A stretch of DNA of 8,000 nucleotides from Chloroflexota bacterium (GTDB lineage: Bacteria > Chloroflexota > Anaerolineae > B4-G1): positions 1 through 8,000 of the forward strand of contig JAAEPW010000826.1 in NCBI GenBank assembly GCA_024232355.1, written 5' to 3'. The position numbers and the translations under genes are program-made. Each line of letters opens with the position of its first letter. The first letter of the stretch is position 1. The notes beneath the pieces were generated by a model. It saw only the letters and a list, made by a program, of their open reading frames with translations. It had not been told where the DNA came from and did not search any database. Positions 1 to 6,076 of the stretch are shown in pieces.

Positions 1-196
1 ACTTTGAGAAAGGGTGTAAATACAAGACTATGCCCCTATATGTGGGTGAAATTTCGTGACACCCCCAATATATGGAGTGTCGGTCGAAATTCATCGAAAC
101 TTTTACCGGAAACTAAAGATACCCAACAACTCAAAAAGTTTACCATATTGCATTCCAACGATATGCACGGTGATTTCCTGGCCGAGGCGCAAGGTG

Positions 197-205
197 CAGA
201 AGGAG
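197..205. repeat. Left copy of 9-bp target-site duplication
   Basis: The sequence cagaaggag directly abuts the left inverted end of the inserted element. It matches the copy at 318-326 exactly. In the host frame it falls in codons for A-E-G of the nucleotidase. Confidence 0.8.
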
Positions 206-317
206 GTATCATCTCAATATTCTGGGGGACTTGTACCGTAGCCGCGATTTCCATATCGCGTTCCCCTGCGAGGTATGGAAACCTCGTCTACATTACCGCA
301 CCTTATTGAAAAGATAC
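206..317. mobile_element. 112-bp MITE-like element with inverted ends and 9-bp target duplication
   Basis: The element is bounded by gtatcatctcaata (206-219) and tattgaaaagatac (304-317), which are inverted copies matching at 12 of 14 positions. The 9-bp sequence cagaaggag flanks it on both sides (197-205 and 318-326), as expected for a target-site duplication. The interior holds two hairpins whose loops are complementary to each other. It encodes nothing. Its removal with one flanking copy restores the host gene's frame, which independently supports these boundaries. It would have to be moved by a transposase encoded elsewhere, one that makes 9-bp duplications. The IS family cannot be named from this window. 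Confidence 0.85.
243..286. repeat. Paired hairpins inside the MITE-like element
   Basis: Hairpin 1 is cgcgat (243-248), loop ttccat, atcgcg (255-260). Hairpin 2 is cgaggt (269-274), loop atggaa, acctcg (281-286). Each stem is 6 bp and perfect. The two loops are exact reverse complements. The wider arms (238-260 and the reverse complement of 269-291) match at 18 of 23 positions. The block can therefore fold either as two small hairpins or as one long hairpin. Confidence 0.75.
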
Positions 318-1705
318 CAGAAGGAGATCTTGTCGGCGGTCTATCGTTGTTGTCGGGCTACCTTGATCATGTGCGCCGGGAAGAAAATAATGTTCTATAT
401 CTCATTTCCGGGGATATGGTGCAGGGTTCAATGATTGACTCTGAATACAAGGGCGTGTCTACTATGGAGATCATGAACTATTTGGCCCCCGACGTCGTGA
501 CCCTAGGTAATCATGAGTTGGACTATGGGTTGCCCCACCTGCTATTCTTGGAAAAGATGGCCAATTTCCCTATCGTCAATGCTAACCTCTATATCAAAGA
601 ATATCACAAGCGGCTTATGCGTCCTTACCTAATCCTCAATGTGGATGGTTTTGATATCATGTTCATTGGCATTGTCACTGATAGCGTTCTCAACAAGTTA
701 AAGACGAGCGAGATTGGTGCTTTTGTAGGTCTGCAGGATGCCAGTGCCGAGGTGGGCAAGATATGCAATGCCTACAAAGGTGATGATATTGATCTGACGA
801 TTCTTATGACGCATATTGGGTTCGAAGAGGACAAAAAACTGGCAGCGATGCTCGACCCAGAATGGGGGGTGGATATGATCATTGGGGGACACTCTCATAC
901 CATCCTGGAGCAACCGGCAAAAATCAACAACATTCTTATAGCTCAAGCGGGTACAGGCACGGACCAGATCGGGCGCTTTGACATCGTTGCGGATGATGAC
1001 ACAAATAGTATTGTTGAATGGACTTGGCAACTCATCCCTGTGGACGATGATCTGGCTGAGCCGGATAAGGATTTGCAAAAGTTCATTGATTCGTTCAAAG
1101 AGGTTGTGGATCGCAAGTACAACAAGATCATCTGCCGCATGGCACGAAAACTGACCCATCCCAAGCGTGAGGAAGAGACAGCGCTGGGTAATCTGATTAC
1201 CGATATTTTTGCAGAGCGGGCCGGGGCCGACCTCATGCTGTTGGGTAGTGGGGCGATTCGGGGCACAGAGTTGGGGGCTTTGGTGACGTTGGGCGATTTG
1301 TTAAAGGTATATCCCTATGATGGGGTACTGCTTAAACTCGCCGTTACCGGAGCTCAGATTAGGCATATCTTTGAATATATGATGGTTCCCGAAAATCGTC
1401 ACCCGGATGGAAATGTCTACCAAGTCAACGGAAATTTGCGAGCGGTCTATAATGATGCCGAACGGAGCATCAAGACGCTAACCCTGGGCGGAAATCCGGT
1501 GCAGGATGATGAGCACTATATCTTTTGTTTATCCGAGTATCACTTTAAGAATTCTGATACAGCATTGAACCTGAAAAATGAGGACTTGATCGCGTTGGGC
1601 CAGCCCAAGGTTGTTGCCACGTCCACGCAGGATGTACTGGAAGAATATTTGAGTACTCATCAAAGCCTCAACCGTCAAATAGAAGGGCGATTGGTATACG
1701 AATAA
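275..1705 (+). CDS. Residual ORF: 5'-nucleotidase lacking its first metal-binding motif
   Basis: This 476-aa open frame is the downstream part of the interrupted gene and is what an automatic gene caller would probably report. Its ATG lies in the loop of the second MITE hairpin. The first 14 residues (METSSTLPHLIEKI) are therefore element-derived, and native sequence begins about PEGDLVGG. It keeps the GD, GNHE, TH and GGHSH metal ligands and the whole C-terminal substrate domain, but lacks the N-terminal DxH motif that supplies two metal ligands in calcineurin-like phosphatases. An active enzyme is therefore unlikely. A gagg sequence sits only one base before the ATG, too close for a normal ribosome site. 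Whether it is translated at all is unclear. I treat it as a remnant, not a designed gene start. Confidence 0.5.
   Translation: METSSTLPHLIEKIPEGDLVGGLSLLSGYLDHVRREENNVLYLISGDMVQGSMIDSEYKGVSTMEIMNYLAPDVVTLGNHELDYGLPHLLFLEKMANFPIVNANLYIKEYHKRLMRPYLILNVDGFDIMFIGIVTDSVLNKLKTSEIGAFVGLQDASAEVGKICNAYKGDDIDLTILMTHIGFEEDKKLAAMLDPEWGVDMIIGGHSHTILEQPAKINNILIAQAGTGTDQIGRFDIVADDDTNSIVEWTWQLIPVDDDLAEPDKDLQKFIDSFKEVVDRKYNKIICRMARKLTHPKREEETALGNLITDIFAERAGADLMLLGSGAIRGTELGALVTLGDLLKVYPYDGVLLKLAVTGAQIRHIFEYMMVPENRHPDGNVYQVNGNLRAVYNDAERSIKTLTLGGNPVQDDEHYIFCLSEYHFKNSDTALNLKNEDLIALGQPKVVATSTQDVLEEYLSTHQSLNRQIEGRLVYE
318..326. repeat. Right copy of 9-bp target-site duplication
   Basis: The sequence cagaaggag directly follows the right inverted end of the inserted element and matches 197-205 exactly. 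The two copies are 121 bp apart, not a multiple of three, which explains the frameshift in the nucleotidase gene. Confidence 0.8.
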
Positions 1706-1718
1706 CGCCGCAGTCGAT

Positions 1719-1724
1719 TATAAT
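1719..1724 (+). promoter_or_regulatory. Possible -10 box before the 165-aa gene
   Basis: A perfect TATAAT lies 14 bp after the nucleotidase stop codon and 38 bp before the ATG at 1763. No good -35 sequence is found 16-18 bp upstream, so the promoter is only a candidate. If real, it would let the two downstream genes be expressed independently of the broken nucleotidase gene. Confidence 0.3.
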
Positions 1725-1762
1725 GTTTTGAAAGTGTGTGGGTAGATTGGAGGGAGATTACC

Positions 1763-2260
1763 ATGTCTAAACCCGGATCGTGGCTGAAGAATCTGTTTGA
1801 GCGGAAACCGGAGGAGGGGGTCATAGTAGACAAACTCACTCCGCGCATAAACCTTGTGGTTGAAGGCATCTTGGAAAACGAGAGTCTAACGTCTGATTTG
1901 GACGATGCAGCTGCTCAAGTGCTTCTCGATTGGGGAACCGCGTGTGTCAAAATGATCGCTCAAAGCACCGCTGGCCTAGATGACGTTGAGGCGGAAGAGA
2001 TCATGTCTCCAAGGCTGCGTGCCACCCGGCGGTTGATGCGGCAGGTAAACCGACGGGTTTCCAAGCCGTTTCCTATGAATGCTGAAACCGCCACCAAGTT
2101 ATTGACAAAGGTCATTGAACAAGCGACCATTATCTATGGCAAGGATTTTGTGCCTTCCGCTGGTGAACGGCGAGAGGCTTTTTTGAAAGAGGGATTTGTT
2201 TCCTCTGCTGAAGAATTCATCGTAAATCTGCGTTCGCTAATCGAAACAAGTATAGCTTGA
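1763..2260 (+). CDS. Hypothetical helical protein, 165 aa
   Basis: I do not recognise this protein. The start at ATG 1763 is chosen because a strong ribosome site, ggagggag (1749-1756), lies 6 bp upstream; an in-frame GTG at 1736 would add nine residues lying over that site. The product is soluble, with no signal peptide or membrane segment, and looks almost wholly alpha-helical. It has a basic-aromatic N-terminus (SWLKNLFERK), an acidic stretch around residues 44-49 and 72-79, a basic patch about 84-101 (PRLRATRRLMRQVNRRVSK), and a helical C-terminal half with few cysteines (one, C61). No catalytic motif is visible. It sits 57 bp after the nucleotidase remnant and 19 bp before the PLD-family gene, so co-transcription with the latter is likely. 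That suggests, but does not show, a shared process. Confidence 0.75.
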   Translation: MSKPGSWLKNLFERKPEEGVIVDKLTPRINLVVEGILENESLTSDLDDAAAQVLLDWGTACVKMIAQSTAGLDDVEAEEIMSPRLRATRRLMRQVNRRVSKPFPMNAETATKLLTKVIEQATIIYGKDFVPSAGERREAFLKEGFVSSAEEFIVNLRSLIETSIA

Positions 2261-2279
2261 ATTAAATTGGAGAAGATAG

Positions 2280-3635
2280 ATGACCAGGAAAAGCTCGACT
2301 AGAAAATCCAGCAAGAAAAGCGCACCCAAAAAATCTGCCCGGAAAAGCACTTCCAAGAAAACTCCCAGAAAACGCAAAACATCTACTGCTTCCAGAAAAC
2401 GCAAAACGTCTACTGCTTCCAGAAAACGCAAAACGTCTACTGCTTCCAGAAAACGCAAAACGTCTACTGCTTCCAAGGGTAATTTGCGATCTCGCTTGAA
2501 TCGGATCCTTCCCATAATTGCGGTTGTCGTTACAGTGATCTTTGGGGGATACTATGTGATGACTGGCATAGATCCACTAGGGTTGTTTGACAATACTCAA
2601 GACACATCACCCACAACGGGCATTACGGGTAGTGGTGGCGATTGGTGGCAGGTCTACTTTACCGATCCGCTAAACGTCAATGACCCGGAAAACCTAGCAG
2701 GCTCTATTCCCGAAAAGTTGATTGGCTATATCAATGACGCTCAAAACACCATCCATATCGCTTCCTTCGAGTTCAATCTCACCCCAGTGGCCGAAGCGCT
2801 CATCGCGGCTCACGAACGAGGCGTAGAGGTGCAGTGGGTCACGGACGATGAACACGGCATCGAGGCTGATGAGGAAGAGGATCATGGACAGTTTGCCATG
2901 CTTAAAGATGCTGGCATCACGATCAAAGATGATGATCGTGGAGCCTTGATGCATAACAAGTTTTGGATTTTTGATAGCCAAACCGTGTGGTCTGGTTCCA
3001 CCAATATCACGGTCAACGGCAATTTCAAGAACAATAACAACGTGATCGTGCTAGAATCACCAAAAGTGGCGGCGATTTACGAGCGCGAGTTTTCCGAGAT
3101 GTGGGACGACGGAGAGTTTGGTCCAACTTCAACGTCAACGGTGAATGATCAGTCAACAACCATTGATGGAACCCCCGTTCAGATCTTGTTTGCGGCTGAG
3201 GATGATGTGGCCGATCAATTGGTGCCATTGCTCGAAGGTGCGCAGAACAGCATCCGCTTTATGGCCTTTTCATTCACGCACGATGAAATAGGTGCCGCTG
3301 TGTTGGCGCGTGCGGAGGCAGGAGTGGATGTGCAGGGTATCTTTGAAACACGTGGTAGCGAGACAGAATACAGTGAATTGCCCGCGCTATTTTGCGCCGG
3401 AGTGACGGTCCGTCAAGATGGCAACCCGCGTACATTCCACCACAAAGCTTTCATAGTAGATGACAAAATGGTGCTGACCGGTTCGTTCAACTTTTCGAAT
3501 AATGCGAACAAAAGCAACGATGAAAATATGGTCATCATCACTAATACCGATATCGCGGCTCAGTATCTGCAAGAGTTTGAGCGACGTTGGGCCGAGGCCA
3601 GGGATCCGGATCCGGCGGATATGAATTGTGACTGA
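2280..3635 (+). CDS. Membrane-anchored phospholipase D-like protein with two HKD motifs
   Basis: This is a 451-aa phospholipase-D-superfamily protein. Members hydrolyse or transfer phosphodiester bonds in lipids or nucleic acids, and the substrate here cannot be told from sequence. Residues 1-75 are Lys/Arg/Ser/Thr-rich, including four exact copies of RKRKTSTAS at 30-65. One hydrophobic segment (about 76-97, ILPIIAVVVTVIFGGYYVMT) follows. By the positive-inside rule the tail is cytoplasmic and the catalytic part outside the membrane. A short Thr/Ser/Gly linker leads to two PLD repeats. The first motif is H225-x-K227-x4-D232 followed by GSTN; the second is H387-x-K389-x4-D394 followed by GSFN. 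Both catalytic sets look intact. The ribosome site ggagaag (2269-2275) lies 4 bp before the ATG. The gene is likely co-transcribed with the 165-aa gene and ends before a strong hairpin. Anchored nuclease or cardiolipin-synthase-like activity are the main alternatives. Confidence 0.88.
   Translation: MTRKSSTRKSSKKSAPKKSARKSTSKKTPRKRKTSTASRKRKTSTASRKRKTSTASRKRKTSTASKGNLRSRLNRILPIIAVVVTVIFGGYYVMTGIDPLGLFDNTQDTSPTTGITGSGGDWWQVYFTDPLNVNDPENLAGSIPEKLIGYINDAQNTIHIASFEFNLTPVAEALIAAHERGVEVQWVTDDEHGIEADEEEDHGQFAMLKDAGITIKDDDRGALMHNKFWIFDSQTVWSGSTNITVNGNFKNNNNVIVLESPKVAAIYEREFSEMWDDGEFGPTSTSTVNDQSTTIDGTPVQILFAAEDDVADQLVPLLEGAQNSIRFMAFSFTHDEIGAAVLARAEAGVDVQGIFETRGSETEYSELPALFCAGVTVRQDGNPRTFHHKAFIVDDKMVLTGSFNFSNNANKSNDENMVIITNTDIAAQYLQEFERRWAEARDPDPADMNCD
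2367..2474 (+). repeat. Four in-frame 27-bp tandem repeats encoding RKRKTSTAS
   Basis: Copies lie at 2367-2393, 2394-2420, 2421-2447 and 2448-2474. Copies 2-4 are identical at the DNA level. Copy 1 differs by a single base (a for g) that leaves the protein unchanged, because aca and acg both encode Thr. The near-identity points to recent expansion by slippage or unequal recombination. The 27-bp unit keeps the frame, so copy number can vary without breaking the gene. Confidence 0.95.
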
Positions 3636-3672
3636 GAAAAGACCATAGAGCACACACTCGGGAACAAAAGCG

Positions 3673-3702
3673 ATACGGCGCACCCTATAGGGTGCGCCGT
3701 AT
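3673..3702. terminator. Strong hairpin terminator between convergent genes
   Basis: The arms atacggcgcaccc (3673-3685) and gggtgcgccgtat (3690-3702) form a perfect 13-bp stem around a tata loop. It lies 37 bp after the PLD stop codon and 183 bp beyond the end of the - strand operon. On the + strand the stem is followed by tattctgc, a weak T-tract. On the - strand it is followed by cgcttttgttcc. It probably stops transcription in both directions. Confidence 0.75.
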
Positions 3703-3885
3703 TATTCTGCAACCATCGGTGGGGGCGATGCACAGGCCGCCAGGGAACAGACTGACTACTTGAGATATCGCGAGTGGCTACACCAGCCTATGCAAACAGA
3801 TCACTCACCTCCCTGTCATACTCGGACGCTGATGGGGTAATCAAAACCAGGCCAACAATTGGAAAGGGGCAAATGGGAACAACAA
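3703..3885. other. Convergent intergenic region with no recognisable gene
   Basis: These 183 bp separate the terminator hairpin from the end of the permease gene. A 63-codon + strand frame from GTG 3774 runs into the permease gene, but it has no ribosome site and no protein-like composition. I see no further repeats or signals. Confidence 0.5.
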
Positions 3886-4998
3886 CTACCCCAACCGCCG
3901 CAGTTGACGAGCGGCTAGGCTCACTCCTGCCACTAAACTCACCAGGGCAAACTCGACCAGTATGAGCAGCGTCTCAGTCCAGTCAGTTGGCCAGGACTGG
4001 AAAAGAACCAGGTCGCGCACAGGGTCCACGGCATAGGTGTTTGGAAACAGTCGGGCAATCCAAAGCACTTGAGCCCAGTTTTGGCGCACCGGGGCTAACC
4101 CGCCGCCGATGAAAAAGATAATCACACCGCCCAAGACGCCGCCTATCGCTCCGGCCATATAGTGCCGCGTACGCATCCCGAGCACGAGACCGACAGCGAT
4201 CCAAAAGAGCACCATCAATCCGGAGAGCAGCCACACGGCCCACAGAAACTGACCCGGCCAGGCACCAGTCCAAAGGTATACGATGAACAGTAGGGCTGTC
4301 CCGGTCACCAGTCCCATAAAAAGCGCGAGCAGCACTTTGGGGAGCAAAACCCACGCCAGCGAGCACGGGGCCAGCCCGTATTCCAGCGTGATCCTGGCCA
4401 GGTGTTCCTTGTACGTGAGTAAAAAGATGTTAAACATCCCCCCAAGGCTCACGCCGAACAACACCAATCCTACTGCGATCAACGGGAACCAGTGAATCAT
4501 CTCCGGGCGCGGGTACTCTTCTGCCAAGGCCAGGGGTGGACCGGGCTGGCCAATCTTTTCATAAAAGCGCCACACGATCTCTGCCGAGTAGATGCGGTGG
4601 TTCTTGGCCCGGTCGTCGTTATAGTTACTAAAATGCATCTCGATGTTGGGATTTTGCTCGGCCTCCAGCCGCGCCGAGAAATCCGGGGGGATGACCCACA
4701 CGCCATCGATGATGTGGGCATGGTATGCGTCCCAAGCTTTGTCTTTAGACAGGTCAGGAACATCGTAATAGGGTGTCCCAAACGGGGATATGACCTCGTC
4801 AATCGTCTGTCGCAAAACATCTCCCCACGGTCCGGTGTCGTGATTGATCACACCGATTTTAAAGGACAATCGTCCGCCAAACAACAACCCAAAGGCAACC
4901 ATCAGGATGCCGGGGGCGATGAATCCTCCCAAGACAGAGATGGGGTCTCGCATCAGAGCTTTGATCTCGGTTGAAAGTAGTATCCAAAAGCGTTTCAT
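3886..4998 (-). CDS. ABC-2 type transporter permease (second of pair)
   Basis: This 370-aa membrane subunit of an ABC exporter has the layout of ABC-2 permeases with a large outer domain. Segments are TM1 about 22-40, a hydrophilic extracytoplasmic stretch about 45-168, then five helices about 170-193, 218-241, 251-273, 281-300 and 343-363. The motif LFPNTYAVDP (317-326), before the last helix, is shared in part with the neighbouring permease (LTPNTYAVDL). The ATG at 4996-4998 is preceded by aggag (read from 5007 to 5003), which lies over the last codons of the upstream gene. Only one base separates the two genes, so translational coupling is likely. It is the last gene of the tetR-ATPase-permease-permease operon. 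The substrate is unknown; drugs, lipids or glycolipids are typical for relatives. Confidence 0.9.
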   Translation of the reverse strand: MKRFWILLSTEIKALMRDPISVLGGFIAPGILMVAFGLLFGGRLSFKIGVINHDTGPWGDVLRQTIDEVISPFGTPYYDVPDLSKDKAWDAYHAHIIDGVWVIPPDFSARLEAEQNPNIEMHFSNYNDDRAKNHRIYSAEIVWRFYEKIGQPGPPLALAEEYPRPEMIHWFPLIAVGLVLFGVSLGGMFNIFLLTYKEHLARITLEYGLAPCSLAWVLLPKVLLALFMGLVTGTALLFIVYLWTGAWPGQFLWAVWLLSGLMVLFWIAVGLVLGMRTRHYMAGAIGGVLGGVIIFFIGGGLAPVRQNWAQVLWIARLFPNTYAVDPVRDLVLFQSWPTDWTETLLILVEFALVSLVAGVSLAARQLRRLG

Positions 4999-4999
4999 A

Positions 5000-6073
5000 T
5001 CACTCCTGCCTTAGCACTCTCCAATGATACGTGAGGAATGCCAATGTTAGCACGCTCACACTGAATAGAGTGAGCGCGAGAATTGAGGCTGAGGGATTAC
5101 CGACTTTGGTGCCATAGTAGCGAAAGAAAAGCAGATCGACGGCGTAGGTGTTGGGCGTCAGGCGGCTGACTTTTTCGTACAATCCCCCAAAACCGGACGT
5201 CAGACCAAATGCGCCACCGAGAATCCAACACCCTATCCCGGCGATCAGTCCCGTCAACAAGGATGGAATGCTGCGACGGAATAAGAGCCCAATGATGATC
5301 CCCAAACTGCTGGCCGTGATCGCCACCGGCAGCAGGACAAGTCCCACCTGCCAGACCGAATCCGGCCAAAAGCTGGTCCGCCAGCCCTGGGCCAGCAGCA
5401 GCACGCCGGCTGAAAGAAGCGCCAAAAACACCAGCCTGGTCAGGCGGGCAGTCAACACCCACGCCGGTGCAATGGGCGCCAGGCGAAATTCCGCGATCGT
5501 GCGGAATTCAAAATCCTGGGCGGTGAGAACCCCACCGATAAAGACCGCTGCCAGAAAGGTCGTCATCGGCAGCATCGCCATGCCAAAGTAGACCGTGTAG
5601 GGCACGTCTGCCGGCAGCCACGGATGCTCCTCGATAGTCACTGCGGCATCGCCCAGCGCCTCGTCCCACAGGCGTAGTGTGGCCGCCGTCAGCCGGTTGC
5701 GCAGGTTCTTGACCTGGTTGCTGTCGATCAAACTGAAGCGTTGCACCGCTGTTGGGACGCCATCGCGGGATTCGACCGCGACGGTCTGGCGGAGTGTCGA
5801 ACTTTCCATCTGCGCTGCTTCCTCCGCGCTCACAATGATGGGGTTGATGTACGGCAAGCCTATGGGTGATCCTACTTCCTGCATCGCCGCCACCAATGCA
5901 TGACCTTTGTCAGTCGTTGGCTGTGTCACGTACACGTCAAACGTTGTCTGCACTAAAACCAAGGACATGAGCAGATACATCAAAGTGGGCTGGAGGATGG
6001 CTACCAGGTGAATGGGCAGCGCGGTGCGAGCTAGTTTGAACTCGTTTAACAAAAGAAGACGAAAGCGGGTCAT
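5000..6073 (-). CDS. ABC-2 type transporter permease (first of pair)
   Basis: This 357-aa ABC-2 exporter permease has TM1 about 20-42, a hydrophilic outer domain about 45-158, and helices about 161-184, 211-230, 242-265, 271-291 and 329-349. The motif LTPNTYAVDL (305-314) marks the region before the last helix. Outside this motif and the general layout it is clearly different in sequence from the downstream permease, so the exporter core is probably a heterodimer of the two. The ATG at 6071-6073 has a gggag ribosome site 6 bp upstream, overlapping the end of the ATPase gene; the intergenic gap is only 3 bp. Expression should follow the upstream repressor and promoter. Confidence 0.9.
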   Translation of the reverse strand: MTRFRLLLLNEFKLARTALPIHLVAILQPTLMYLLMSLVLVQTTFDVYVTQPTTDKGHALVAAMQEVGSPIGLPYINPIIVSAEEAAQMESSTLRQTVAVESRDGVPTAVQRFSLIDSNQVKNLRNRLTAATLRLWDEALGDAAVTIEEHPWLPADVPYTVYFGMAMLPMTTFLAAVFIGGVLTAQDFEFRTIAEFRLAPIAPAWVLTARLTRLVFLALLSAGVLLLAQGWRTSFWPDSVWQVGLVLLPVAITASSLGIIIGLLFRRSIPSLLTGLIAGIGCWILGGAFGLTSGFGGLYEKVSRLTPNTYAVDLLFFRYYGTKVGNPSASILALTLFSVSVLTLAFLTYHWRVLRQE

Positions 6074-6076
6074 AGC

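Larger units (their letters stand above)
40..1705 (+). pseudogene. 5'-nucleotidase/metallophosphatase gene interrupted by a MITE-like insertion
   Basis: Two open frames together encode one bifunctional metallophosphatase/5'-nucleotidase, a family that dephosphorylates nucleotides or related phosphoesters with a two-metal centre. The 5' part carries the first metal motif, NDMHGD (157-174). The 3' part carries SGDMVQG (GD at 410-415), GNHE (506-517), the TH of THIG (809-814), GGHSHT (884-901) and the C-terminal 5'-nucleotidase domain with GNLITD (1187-1204) and GSGAIRG. The 5' frame stops at TGA 307-309, inside an insertion at 206-317. Dropping 121 bp joins AEG directly to DLVGGLSLL in frame, giving 514 codons from ATG 40, close to the family's usual length. 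The start is uncertain. ATG 40, GTG 46 and TTG 4 are all in frame, none has a clear ribosome site, and related proteins as I recall them begin just before KKFTILHSND. No signal peptide is seen, so a cytoplasmic enzyme is likely. The rest of the frame is undamaged, which suggests recent insertion. Confidence 0.85.

Noticed and set aside
4..42. Promoter for the nucleotidase gene (TTGAGA at 4-9 with a downstream box)
   Set aside because: No acceptable -10 sequence lies at 16-18 bp, so the -35-like match is probably chance.
231..300. tRNA or small structured RNA in the 206-317 insertion
   Set aside because: There is no cloverleaf or tRNA consensus; inverted ends and a target duplication explain the segment better.
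2367..2474. CRISPR-like array
   Set aside because: The units are directly tandem with no spacers and lie in frame within a coding region.
3774..3965. 63-codon + strand frame from GTG 3774
   Set aside because: It has no ribosome site, low-complexity composition and overlaps the antisense end of a well-supported permease gene.
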